Positions 10,451 through 20,828 of a DNA stretch of 30,023 nt are shown piece by piece; within the stretch, counting starts at the first letter, position 1; each line of letters starts with the position of its first letter. The translations under genes and the position numbers were made by a program. Source of the DNA: Auriscalpium vulgare (taxonomy: Eukaryota > Basidiomycota > Agaricomycetes > Russulales > Auriscalpiaceae); NCBI GenBank assembly GCA_019915015.1, contig JAHBBC010000084.1:1-30023 (forward strand), given 5' to 3'. Below the pieces are notes generated by a model, which saw only the letters and a list, made by a program, of their open reading frames with translations, ran no database searches and was not told where the DNA came from.

Positions 10451-10504
10451 TAGTGAGGACAAGAGGGAAACGAGATATAGTGAGGACGAGAGGGAAACGA
10501 GATA
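10451..10504. repeat. 27-bp tandem repeat, two copies
   Basis: Units 10451-10477 and 10478-10504 (TAGTGAGGACAAGAGGGAAA...) differ at one base. The repeat sits about 80 bp beyond the A2 stop codon, probably in its 3' UTR or terminator region. Confidence 0.8.
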
Positions 10505-10583
10505 GAGGTAAACAAATAGCCCGCGATGGCGACTACCGATGCGGAAATTTAAACTTACAAGGCGACGAGTCGACTCTGTCAAG

Positions 10584-12720
10584 TTACACCCTGACCACGC
10601 GGTGCAAACCGATAAAAAATTGAGGGAAAGACGTCTTCCGCTTCCGCAATTGCGTGTCGACGGCCGCGTGTGCCTCTGTTGGCTCAGGATTCCTGAGTGC
10701 GTCCGCGTCGTATGACTGCATCGTTGGCGGGGCAGACCTGACCATGACTGACTCGTCATGTGCGGCTGCTATCACCAACTGAGAGACTTGTGGCGAATCT
10801 GATGGAACGGGAAGCGTCTTCGGCAATGTGTCGGCGACCGCGTGTGTCTCGGTTGGTTCAGGAGCAGACGCCTCCATGAGTGCGTCCGCGTGTGTCTCGG
10901 TCGGCTCAGCAGCAGACCACCCCATGAGTGCGTCCGCGTCGTATAACTGTATCGTTGGCGGGGCAGACATGACCATGTATGGCACTTTACGCGCATAGAA
11001 AGCCATCTCCTTGTCAGGGTTGGATGCGGCATGTGGAGATAGTGTCGGGATGTCGGGCTGAGGCGGAGGGGCTTGCGAATACGATGTCGGTTCCGATGGC
11101 GGTGAAAGTGATGGGACACGCCCAAGGCACAGGTTGGACAAGAGCTTCGCCTCGACGTCGGTCGGCTGTGTCTCCTCCTCGGCCACAAGTTTTGCCCTTG
11201 AATCGCGCTCCGAAGGCTCAGCGTGCTGTGATGAAATGCATCCCAACGTCGCGACGGACAGCATCCGAGAGAAGAACGCTGCGCATACGGGCATCAGATC
11301 AGATGCATCGAAACGGAAAGAAGCGACAGCTCACATTTCTTCCGGGGTGATAATGTGTCCTCCCCCGAATCAGACGGTACGCCGCTCTTGATCACTCGGA
11401 TTGAAGCGTCGCGACTGGCAGGATCGGGTAGCAATGTGGACTGGTAGGTCTGCGGTGTCGCTAATTCAAGGAGTCAGATATGTCCCACGCGCTCAGAAGG
11501 AGTACCTACACAGCCGAGGATCCGCTTGGCCAGGCGCCAGGATGTTCGACAGCGGAGACAAGTAGGTGCTGTCATCCGCGGGAGTGGTTGGGCCGATTGG
11601 CGGCGACGAAGTGTCAACTGGCATCATTGGAGCGGACCGGGCGCGCTCCTCGGCATCCCTCATAACCCTATGACCGCGGTCGAATTGAGGACAAGCAAAG
11701 GATTGCACTGACTCACCTTCGAAGAGCCGCGAGATCTGCATCCAGTAAGCGACCGTCAGCAAGTTCAGTAACGGTCGACAGGTCGGAGCTATAGTTGACA
11801 ATGGGGATATACCGCTCCCGAGGGTCCTCGTAACCGTACAGGTCATACACTGCGGCCTCGCCGGCCTCCCCAAGGATGCCCTCCTGCGTCTCACGATTGG
11901 CAGCCGTGTCTTTAGCGTCGATCTCCATCTTCTCCAGCGCATACCTGAACAAAGTGGAAAGATCACAGTCGTCCTCAGATTTGTTCACTGCGTGCGAAGA
12001 ATTCAATCGCGGGATACCCTCTAATTTGCAAAGACCAAGCGCGGATGCTAATCGGCGCCATGCTGTCGATTGAGGCGTGGTACGTCAGTGCGAGACAAAT
12101 GAGCAAGCAGGAAAACACAACAACTCACTTGATTGCAACGCCTTCTCGTACTTCCGCTGGCTCTTTGGTGCGCGGACCTTGTCAGAGCAGGCGAAGAAGT
12201 CGAATTCTTCCATTTCATCACCGCTGATCACAGAGCATTCCCTGTAGTCCTCGAGTCTGGTGGCAAAGCGGAAATTCGTGTTGGGTACCGTGTGATGGTA
12301 CAGGTCTTGCCATGGCAGAGGTGGCGACGGGTTGACGCTCTGGCGGCCGTTAGGATGGATGGACGATCCAACAGGCACATAGAAAGTCTCCTCTATTCCA
12401 TGCGCTGGATCCGGCTCAGGACGACTCTTGCAAAGAAGGACGCAGCCCAACTCGTGATATCTGCGGTATGGCGATGGAACGCCCACACCCTAGGAGAGAA
12501 TATGAGAAAAACAAAAAGAAAACAGTAGTAATAATGAGCTCACACTGTTGGCGTATCCAACAAACGTTCTTTTAGGGATATTTTCGGCCGCTGCTGTTGC
12601 AATGGAATCTTTGTATACTTCGACCGTCTTGACAGCGTCGAGAGTAATGACAATGTAAGCACCCCAAGGTGGCGTATAGTCCTGATCAGGGTCGTAGTCA
12701 ACCAGAGGGACGGGGGACAT
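10584..12720 (-). CDS. Family A protein, copy A2 (unrecognised, ~620 aa, 6 exons)
   Basis: I do not recognise the family; A2 is its only complete copy here. Exons on the minus strand are 12720-12544, 12489-12129, 12062-11717, 11667-11510, 11460-11335 and 11278-10584, giving 621 codons including the stop, with matching phases at all five junctions (0, 1, 2, 1, 1). Residues 1-59 hold GAYIVITLDAV. Exon 2 has YHELGCVLLCK and PLPWQDLYHHTV plus FRFATRLEDY, and exon 3 ends with DLSTVTELADG and a charged helix. Exons 4-6 are Pro/Ser/Thr-rich and low in complexity, and the last exon contains nested repeats of SAPPTxQxYDADAL and EPTExHA. No signal peptide, membrane helix or catalytic motif is evident. 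A3 shares exons 1-5 and A1 shares exons 1-3 and the start of 4. The gene is divergent from B2, with a hAT-like element in the shared upstream region. The last exon could contain another intron. Confidence 0.6.
10693..10976 (-). repeat. Nested repeats in the last A2 exon
   Basis: A block of about 52 bp at 10694-10744 recurs at 10925-10976 with about three mismatches, 231 bp (77 codons) apart. Between them are shorter copies of a GTGTCTCGGTTGGTTCAGG-like unit coding EPTETHA. Because the spacing is a multiple of three, the reading frame is preserved, consistent with in-frame expansion within a coding region. Confidence 0.75.
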
Positions 12721-13260
12721 CCTCTTGAGACAAATGTGGCGGGTGAAGAGGGCAAGGTGACGACGTATCTGACCGGTTCAAGCTTAAGTACAAAGGCGGC
12801 CTCAGAGTTGGTCCCACGCGGTCAACACGTGGCCGGTGCGCACCAAAACCTCGGGTCATTACGGCGGCACGGCGCATCTTCCCATGCCACCATCTCTTCG
12901 GAAGAGAAACATGCGCCTACTTGACGACCGGTGACTGTATTCGAGTCGGCGTGTTTGAATGAATCTGTTGTTCCTGCATTCTTGTTTTCTCGCTTCACCT
13001 CGGGCCTGCCGCACGCGACGTCGGAACTGCTTGAATAGTCTTGTTCTCTTCAACCAACAAGCTAGGTTGCTATACGACGAGCCCCCACCGTTTAGGATCA
13101 ATGTGTCTATTGTCTGGATGATCACTCGCGCTATCTCAGGCCTCAGGATGTACGCGTCCAACTCTACGTATAAGAGCAGGCAATGTCCCCGCACCATACA
13201 ACGCATCTCATCTCCCACCTGTTTGTAGCGCTCCAACTCATCTTCTAAAACACATCAATC
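12721..13260. other. A2-B2 intergenic region, A2 side
   Basis: No gene is supported. It holds the A2 promoter, including the block at 12780-12805 that resembles the corresponding position upstream of A3. Together with 14495-14573 it was the original A2-B2 divergent spacer before the hAT-like element inserted. Confidence 0.45.
12780..12805 (-). promoter_or_regulatory. Block conserved upstream of A2 and A3
   Basis: About 60 bp upstream of the A2 ATG the plus strand reads AAGCTTAAGTACAAAGG followed by GGCCTCAG. Upstream of A3, at a similar distance (17099-17129), it reads AAGCTATAAATACAAAG followed by GGCCTCAG. The similarity may be residual duplication or a core promoter. Confidence 0.35.
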
Positions 13261-13268
13261 CTCCATAC
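13261..13268. repeat. Left 8-bp target-site duplication of the hAT-like element
   Basis: CTCCATAC immediately precedes the element and is repeated exactly at 14487-14494. Confidence 0.9.
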
Positions 13269-14486
13269 TAGTGCTGCCACGGTTCGGTTCGGTCCGGTTC
13301 AGGCCAAAATTTTTGGAACCCCGAACCGGACCATTGGTTCAGTTCACAGAATTTCTGAACCCCGAACTGGACCACACCGAACCGGTTCAGCTGGTTCGGT
13401 TCTGGTTCAAACTTGGTTCGAACCAAGAACCAATTCAAATTTGCTTATTTTTCAGTCAGAAACATAAGAAGGCTATATGTCATTGCCAAGTGTAGCTAAG
13501 AACCACACAGATTCGTGTTCAAGCCATGGCGTCCCATTATGGTGATTCACTATGGTGCCCGAGGAGCGCTACTTGCGGATTCTTGAGCTGTGAAGTCTCT
13601 GGTGTCGACTCCCAAGGGTAGATTGCTTAGTCATCACTTGTACCAGTACACTCTATGTGTGCGCACATAGGCTACTTCTCATGGTTCACCAGCACCGCGC
13701 CCCTCCCTGCCACCTACCCGACACTTCCCACCGTGTCACCTCCCTCCGCTGGCTCTCTTGCCTTGGTTCGCCGAACCTTCGCCGCCCAGCTCCGCCCTCA
13801 TCAGATTTCCATCAGAACGCACAGCCCACGCCCTCCCAACTTATCGCTGACGTTGTAACTCGCAACATTCCCACGCAACTCGGGTACCGCCCCAGTTGGC
13901 CATTGTCCCTGCGACCATTTTTCTCCTCATTGTTCCGGCTGTTCCCGCCTCCCGCGACCTGGCGCCCTCCAGCGCTCTAGGATTATGGTTATAGACAGCT
14001 TACCACCCTACTACCTGTGTGCCCATCACCGCCACCCATAGTAATTTCTTCTGCTAGTGCTACATGTAGAATGCAGCACATCACATGTTCAGCCTTCCTC
14101 AATACGCAACCAGCAGGTGCCGTGCAGCTGACATCAACGGTGACTCGGAGCCTCCTGCGCATGATTGTAAGGGCAGATGATCCATTTGATTGAGATTTTT
14201 TTTTGCATTTGTCCCCTCATAGCAATTCATGTACTCATTCACCATTTATTCTAGTAAGCACATTGTATTTCCTATTAGTTTTGCCAACACAGAGGTTGGG
14301 AAAAACTTCATGGTTCGGTTGGTTCGGACCAGGTTCGAACCATACCCTTTGGTTCACCACCCGCTGAACCGTGAACCGGACCGCTGGTTCAGGTTCAGCT
14401 CAACCTTGAACCTGAACCGGACCAAGCCCGAACCGAACCTGGTTCAGGTTCGAACCATGGTTCAGAACCGAACCGCGGCAGCACTA
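13269..14486. mobile_element. Non-autonomous hAT-like element (1218 bp)
   Basis: The ends are inverted repeats: TAGTGCTGCC[A/G]CGGTTCGGTTC at 13269-13289, and its reverse complement at 14466-14486 with one mismatch. A perfect 8-bp duplication (CTCCATAC) flanks it; 8-bp duplications and TAGNG-type ends are hallmarks of hAT transposons. Both subterminal regions (about 13280-13435 and 14310-14477) are packed with direct and inverted GGTTCGG / GGTTCAGG / CCGAACC units, probably transposase-binding repeats. The interior has no frame resembling a hAT transposase, so the element must have been moved in trans. The insertion lies 79 bp upstream of the B2 start codon and may affect B2 or A2 expression. 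Confidence 0.88.
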
Positions 14487-14494
14487 CTCCATAC
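14487..14494. repeat. Right 8-bp target-site duplication of the hAT-like element
   Basis: CTCCATAC, identical to 13261-13268. Confidence 0.9.
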
Positions 14495-14573
14495 GTCGTC
14501 TATCGGTCCAATGCAGCTGCAGCAATGCGCCATTCGCGACTTTCATTCATCAAACGAATCCATACACACACCC

Positions 14574-15375
14574 ATGAACATGGCGCTTGGTCGACCTCCC
14601 CAAACAAAGGATCGAGATCCTCCGACCAAGACACGACCTGTCCTGATCACGTATGCGGAAGGCCTCAACGTACTAGTTTGCTGTGGAGGCACGATTGGCG
14701 GCAAGGCTAACCAAGTGGAGAAGCTTCCCGCGGTCCTGCGTCATTTCGTTGTGCCGCTCTATCCTCGACGCACAGCCGGACAGGAGACCTTTTACCTCAA
14801 AGCAAATGCAGACTGGGAGGACGACGGGCTTATCATTGCTCTCTCATTCAGGCCACTTCATCAGCTACGAGAGCAACGACTCCGACTTCTTCGAGGGGCT
14901 ACAAAATGGGCATCGAGGAAACCTGTCCAGGCGGAGGAGCGATCTTTCGCGGCATTCAAAAAGGTCGCTCGACACAAGTGGTCAACCTGGAAAGAGCTGT
15001 CGGATGAACGTTTGCAGGAGGCGAATGCCGAATATGGTGTACGTGACATATCATTCTCCATATCATTCGACGACTTCTCATTACCTTCCAGCGCTGGGTG
15101 AAGCAATATAAAGAGGAACAAAAGGTATACATTCATTTGCCCGTCTTTGGTAAGTCGGCCTGACGGGTATGTCATTCAGATAGGTGGCTCGGGACAAGTC
15201 CAACACGATGCAGGCATCGTCGTCGATGATATCCCGCCTTCCTCGTTCTCTCAAAGGGTAATCATTCCTTCATAACATGATCTCTGTACTTGTGCTAATA
15301 CGCCCATGTCAGAGAGGGAAAAAAGGCATAAAGACTGTGATGATGGGCTTGTCTCCGATCGGACGACGAAACTAG
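14574..15375 (+). CDS. Family B protein, copy B2 (unrecognised, ~212 aa, 4 exons)
   Basis: Paralogue of B1; function not recognised. Exons 14574-15038, 15092-15124, 15180-15257 and 15313-15375 join in phase 0 throughout, with donors GTACGT, GTATAC and GTAATC and acceptors ending CAG. The protein starts MNMAL, aligned with MAHMAL in B1, and shares LPAVLRHFVVP, TAGQETF and a basic AFKK segment. The 11-residue second exon (RWVKQYKEEQK) matches the 11-residue B1 exon in length and in Val and Tyr positions. The C-terminus is basic (RGKKGIKTVMMG). An in-frame ATG at 14511 is an alternative start. The hAT-like insertion ends 80 bp upstream, and the divergent neighbour is A2. The tail of A3 converges from downstream. 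No signal peptide or membrane segment is visible. Confidence 0.6.
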
Positions 15376-15633
15376 TAGCTCCGCATAGGTTTTCCAGCAT
15401 CCATTTCACCTTGGACATTTGTGCATACTATATACCACGTTTCTTACACATCTAAATTATCGAACGGGTCTGGCGCGCGCTATCATATGACATTTGACAT
15501 ACGCGGGTACATAGGAGACGTGCCGGTCACCGGCCACCGGCGCAGTCGTTGCTTCCCTAGTCCGATGAAGTCGGTGTCGAGCACCTGAGGGTCTGATCCT
15601 CGCGCGGCGAACACATAATGCCGATATGCACTT

Positions 15634-17048
15634 TCAAAGAGCGTGAGCCTTAGATGGTCGAGGACGGCTACAGGCAGCTGAGCTACTAGTGTCGACCGCG
15701 GGAGTGGAGCAACTGGGAGGATCGGGTAGCGAGGTGGACCGAAAGGCTTGCGGGATTGCTGATAAACAAAGAGTCAGAAATGACACGCGCGTTCACAATG
15801 ATCACTCACACAGCTGAGCATCCGGTCAGTCGGACGCCTGGATTGTCGGTACCAGTCACAAGCCGGCATTGTTGTCCACTGGATGTATTGTGCGGGTCTC
15901 ATATGCACCCTGGACTGTCGGCAGTGGAGAAGATCCGACGGCTTTGCGTGATTCGAGCTTGCGCTGTTCAGCGGCGATCTAGATTCTAAGACAACAGATA
16001 AATCAGGAAAGATTTTCTTTAACAAGGGGAGGGCTCACCGTCGAAGGATGTCGAGGTCAGCTTTCAGCGAACGACCATCAGCAAGCTCTGTGACGGTCGA
16101 GAGATCGGTACCATAATCTACAATGGGAATGATGCAGTCAAACGGGTCTTCGTTTCCAATGAGTTCACCTGCAACACGCGCAGCAAGTTCATCCAAAGGA
16201 TCAATGACCTGCTGGGATGTGGTCGCAGATTCGATATGGGCGGAGGCGGCATCTTCCGTTGCATTCTGCGTGTTGTTAATGGCACGCACGAGCGAAGCAA
16301 GGAGATCTTCCTGATCCTCCGTAGCGTTGAAGCTGCCCGCGCAATCGAGGAATGCGGTGAAGTGGTGATCGAGCGAATTTGGCTCGCGCTAAGTATTGAA
16401 TCCACATCTCAAAGTCTTAGTACTGTGAAACAAAGAGCGCGGACGCCGGTGACTCACATTTCGACGCCTTGTTGTATTTCTCCTGCCTCTCGTATGCGCA
16501 TGCCTTGTCGGTGTTATACGCGTCATCGAAGTCTTGCATGTCTTGACTGGTGAGGTACGAGCACGCCCAATAGTCCACGAGTCTAGTAGCAAAGCGGAAG
16601 GCTTCAAAAGACACCGTGTGCTGGTAAAGGTCTTTCCAATGCGGCGGCAAAGATGGAGGCTCGGGCGGCCTTTGGGATGGGTTGCAGATCCTATCGGAAC
16701 GCAAAACTTCTCATTGATACCCCGCGCAGGATCCGGCTGAGGGCGACCTTTGCAGAGGAGGACGCAGGACAACTCATGATATTTGCGAAGACGTGATGGA
16801 ATCCCAACCACCTGGGATGGAATGTGAGCGATGAGGAAAAGCCTCCAGATGGGTAAGGATGGCCCCACGCTTTCAACATATCCAACATATGTTCGCTGAG
16901 GGATAGCTTGGGCCGCTGCTGTCGCAATGGGATCGTCGTAACTCGCTACCGTGGCGACAGCATCGAGAGTCAAGACCAAGTATGCACCGAACGGGGGCAT
17001 ATATTTTCTATGGGGATCGCGTTCGAGAGGAATTGCTTCAGGAGGCAT
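15634..17048 (-). pseudogene. Family A copy A3, probably decayed
   Basis: Exon 1 (17048-16869) is intact with GAYLVLTLDAV. Exon 2 (16811-16458) matches A2 (YHELSCVLLCK, PPHWKDLYQHTV, FRFATRLVDY) but changes frame after GSATHPKGR. There the A3 sequence is four bases shorter than A2 between the GGCCGCC and AAGACC blocks (near 16640-16675). Exon 3 (about 16390-16039) is clearly coding-like (DLSTVTELADG). Exon 4 (about 16010-15810) matches only in a frame that contains stops and lacks a phase-compatible acceptor. Exon 5 (starting 15768) is again conserved and in the A2 phase (SIPQAFRSTSLPDP), ending at TGA 15636-15634. A2-type exon 6 is absent. This pattern fits a recently inactivated duplicate; assembly errors could also explain part of it. 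Confidence 0.55.
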
Positions 17049-17098
17049 GGTGTCGAGGATGATGGACGTAGAGAGAGGAAGGAGGGAGGTAGACGGTT

Positions 17099-17129
17099 AA
17101 GCTATAAATACAAAGCTTGTTGGCCTCAG
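17099..17129 (-). promoter_or_regulatory. Candidate TATA-containing promoter of A3
   Basis: On the minus strand this block contains TATTTATAG about 55-60 bp upstream of the A3 ATG. It is similar in sequence and spacing to the block upstream of A2, where the TATA-like core is changed to a TACTTAAG form. Confidence 0.35.
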
Positions 17130-17522
17130 CGCATGCCGCATGGCGACGTGCGACGGGCCACAGCGTTTGTTCACGAAGCGCTTGTGAGACAATCGTCTGA
17201 AGCCACTCACCACGAAACGTGCACTCGCTTGACTTTGAGCTTGTCTTGCGGCTGACCCACGCTAATGCTGTTTTGTACGCTGGGACCGTAGTGGGGGCTG
17301 CCACATTCGCGGAGTCGGTGCAGAATGATGCAGTACTGAAACTGCTTGCCTATTCATCGACATCCGTCAGTCTTCAGAGGCGGAGACATGTGGCATACAC
17401 TGAGGCCCAGGGAGGCTATGGACGGAGGCACAGTCGACGTTGAGGCCGAAATGTCACATTGCGTGACCTATGTGATTGTCTTCTGTCGGCTGCTCCGAGC
17501 CTTCCACTGTCACATTCCACAT
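17130..17522. other. Spacer between A3 and the Harbinger element
   Basis: No gene is supported. This is the left genomic flank of the transposon. I could not align it with the 5' region of gene C2, as would be expected if the transposon had split one gene in place. Confidence 0.4.
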
Positions 17523-17595
17523 ACATTAGGGGAGCTCAGAGTAGACCGTTTTCGTTTCCGTTTCGTTTTCAAACGCCTTTCGTTTTCGATTCGGC
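17523..17595 (+). repeat. Left terminal inverted repeat of the Harbinger element
   Basis: 73 bp, reverse complement of 20829-20901 without mismatch. It contains purine/pyrimidine-biased repeats of CGTTTTC/CGTTTCC that may be transposase-binding sites. Confidence 0.93.
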
Positions 17596-17680
17596 GCCCC
17601 GGCGTGATATTACATAATGTCACTCAATCTACGCCGCTGCGCGACACCGCCGCCATTGCTTTCGAGCTCTTCCACCAGCC

Positions 17681-18990
17681 ATGGCCCGTGCTACCTACCA
17701 CGATGAGATTATCGACGCATACATCACATATATGGCTATCCAGATGGCACTCATGCCTCCATCTTCAGCCACAGCTATGATGGAGCAGCTCCAACGCGAT
17801 AGCTCAATCCTTCACACCATCCTATCCTCCCGCTACATCAACCCCCGTCCTCCCGTCGTTAAAGCGGCAATCTCCAGCTTGCATGGGAGTATGCACAGGA
17901 TCCTGCCCATCACCACCGCTTTATCAACATGCTCCGTGTCTCTCCCCACGTCTTCGACACTATCCTTGGCCTCATCGAGGGTCATCCCGTATTCCAGAAC
18001 AACTCGAACACCCCGCAGGAGATATCCGAACGCAATTAGCGGTGACCCTGTACCGTATGGGTCGCTATGGCAATGGCGCATCTCTCGAGGATATCAGCCG
18101 TGCAGCGGGCTGTTCAGAGGGCGCTGTGGAGCTATACACGGAGAGATGTCCAGGAGGCGCTGATGTCCTTGCAGGGGATGTTTGTACGGCCGCTAACAGA
18201 GAGGAGAAAGAGGTCGAAGAAAAGGTGGATTGATGAGCAGCTTGGTTTCACGGGATCCACCTGGAGGGAGGGATGGGTGATGTCGACGGGACAATTGTTG
18301 TCCTGTACAGTCGCCCCGGCCTCGACGGTGACGCGTACTACACAAGGAAGTGCAACTATGGGTTCAACGTCCAGGTATGCTGGATATCTCTAATAGCTCC
18401 TGACTGACATATCTGTACACAGATTGGCAATACACCGTCGATCTACGAATCGTTGACTATTCGCTTGGCATGACGGTTCTGCTCATGATGCATCTGCATT
18501 GAGCATACTGCAGCTGTCAAGCATACCGAATGGTTCTTCAGAGGTGACGATTGCATGGGTGGACTCTGCGTACCCTGTCAGCTCGCGGACCATCCCAGTT
18601 CACAAGAAACCAGCGTCGTTAGACCGCTCAAATGCCTTATTCGACAAACACGTAGCTCGCCTACGCGTTCGCTCTGAACACACCATGGGGTGCACTCAAG
18701 GCCGATGGCAATCCCTTCGTGGCTTACGGCTCAATATCCGTTACAATCGGGACCATATACGAGCGTGTCGGTGGATTCATGTTGCATCATCTTGCACAAC
18801 GCAGTGCTCGACATCGAAGGATGGGCGAGTGGGACAAGCTTTGCGACTTGGCACTCACGTGCTCAGGAAGAGGACATAGGGGGGGCCAGATGATCCTATA
18901 GATGATGATATCACAGAGGATGATGATGCGAGGCTAGGAGACGTGGCTTGTGGCAGAAATATAGCCGCTCAACGAGCAGGACTTGTATAA
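17681..18990 (+). pseudogene. Harbinger transposase, multiply frameshifted
   Basis: DDE-superfamily endonuclease of the PIF/Harbinger type, which would cut and paste the element. It starts MARATYHDEIID at 17681. The helix-turn-helix-like region (LEDISRAAGCSEGAVELY, near 18070-18135) and the catalytic regions VDGTIVVLYSRPG (near 18275), GSAHDAS (near 18476) and RSEHTMG (near 18670) are all recognisable, giving the expected Asp, Asp, Glu triad. They lie in different frames: shifts occur near 17862, 18015, 18145, 18280, 18450-18510, 18545 and 18690. A 48-nt intron (18375-18422, GTATGC...ACACAG) splits the gene. An acidic tail ends at TAA 18988-18990. It cannot encode a working enzyme as read, unless many of the shifts are sequencing errors. 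Confidence 0.8.
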
Positions 18991-19192
18991 ATGAAAAAGA
19001 TTAAATCTGAGATTGTAAAGAGTAAGAGAGATATAATCAGAAAGAAGAAAGGACTGTGTAGCATTAAATGAGAGGCTGCAGTTAGAAAGGACAAAAGCAA
19101 AATGATCAGACTAAGCTCGCTCCAACGTCTGGAACCACAGATGATCCTCCTCGCCAAGATCTCTGTCCAACTGGCTCTCATCCCAGGGAGGA

Positions 19193-20697
19193 CTATTTTT
19201 CTCTCTGGCTTGTCATCTCGCTCTCGGGCTCATCATCCGGAGGTGTCGATGCGCGCGGCAGAGATGAAGGCGTCGATGCAGCGTTGACATAGAGCCCGTG
19301 CGTGAGATGGAACGAGGGGGCGTAGCGGCGGCGACAACCAGAGGAGGATTCTGAAGGCGCGATATTTTTTCACGGAGATCTTGAAGCTGCAGCTGAAGGT
19401 CATCGTCAAGTGCTTCGACTTGCGGCGATACTCATCGTTCGTCCACAAGCAATCTGCAGCTCACGAAAGAGGCGGTCGTGGCGATCGCGAGCGTCTTGGC
19501 GAAGACTATTCATGTCATCGCGCAGCCTGTCGACAGCTTTGCGGATGTGTTCTCTTCCTTTGACACCGCAAAGCTACGCCTGCCACATGAATTAGTCCAC
19601 GTGCATTACCAACAACTAGTATTACTTACTCGATGGACTCCTTCAGTATGTCTTGAATGCCGGTGCGTGACGTGGGCTTGAAGCGACCCTCAAGCTCTCC
19701 AGCTTCTCTTCCGACAGGTGTGCGGGAGTCTTCTTCGCACTTGCTTGCGACGAGGGCGGCACGCGGTTCTCTTGGGGAGGTGTGGCGTCTGCGGTGGCGA
19801 TCCCGGGCCGGGTGCGGTCGCAGAAGAGTCTTGCGCGAGAGGCGCCGGGCCTCGTGAACGCGTAGGACGGGGTCTATGTCCTCTTCGCGCGGTTTGCCGC
19901 ACAGGTGGCGCGTCGTCGGGAGGCTGATAGTGCACTGTGCGGTGACCGTCCGGACCAACCCCAGTCGTGATGATGATCGGGTTTTCATTTGGGCGGGTGG
20001 CAAGGATCGCGTGAATTCGGGGGAAGACAGCGAACTCGGCCTCGATCTCCTCTGCACAGGATGTGTTAGCCTCCAGCGTGCTCATCGGAGATCACAAAAT
20101 GAACTTACGCCAGATATTCTTGTGGCGTGCATCGGTATCCTCGGATGGGCCATCTGGCCTATGTAGCAGACCAAATACTCATCTGGACCATCGTCGGCAT
20201 CACCTGTGTCGACGATGGCCTCATTCCCAGTGAGGACACCTCCACCCGTGCACTTAATGCGCCGAACCTTGGAGTGATAGGTGATGCGTAGCCTACACAA
20301 GCCTGTGAGCAGTATGAGGCATCCAATAAGGGTATGGACATACTGATTTATTTTCCCGAGCACCTTTGCTCCCAGACTGACGAAATCCGAGTCCGGAGCA
20401 TCCTTCCAGAGGATGCGAGCAAGCCGCTGACCCGCTGCGACCTTACTTTCTCCGCTTTTCTTCTGGAAAGATGTCAGTAACAAAGCCCAGATGATGCGTG
20501 GGCCACCTGCATACCTCACCACGCTTGTTACCAAACATAACCTTGCGATTTTGCGGCTGTTCGAGCTCCGTGATGAGCTGCAGGAGCAGCTCATTTGGCT
20601 TCTTATTTGTGCCCCAGCTGATGTTCTCCTCACGGGATTTCTTGCCCGGAGCTGTCTCAGGCTGGTCGGAGTCCGAGCGGCCGCGTTTCCGGGGCAT
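19193..20697 (-). CDS. SANT/Myb-like Harbinger accessory protein
   Basis: The second Harbinger gene; in this superfamily a Myb/SANT-like protein helps the transposase enter the nucleus and bind the element ends. It starts MPRKRGRSDSDQ at 20697 with a basic, probably nuclear-localising N-terminus. Exon 1 (20697-20515) then has a helical segment with NELLLQLITELEQP. Exon 2 (20462-20344) carries VAAGQRLARILWKDAPD, a SANT-like third helix. Further exons at 20292-20204, 20153-20109 and from 20051 join in consistent phases and reach HAILATRPNENPIIITTGVG. Downstream, a coiled-coil-like block (RKAVDRLRDDMNSLRQD, near 19540) and an acidic tail ending at TAG 19195-19193 look coding, but the exon joins there are unresolved. 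Unlike the transposase, the first five exons show no frame break. Confidence 0.65.
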
Positions 20698-20828
20698 TAA
20701 GAGAGTAGGAGAGTGTAGATTAAGGAGGTATCGCGAGGGAATGAGTGTGTGAGACACGAAGACGCCGCACAACGCGAGCGTCACCTAAAGTCACACGATT
20801 GTCACACATCGGGTCACTTATGCCGCGG

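Noticed and set aside
14229..14573. Upstream extension of the B2 frame into the hAT-like element
   Set aside because: The extension translates transposon repeats; alignment with B1 places the start at 14574.
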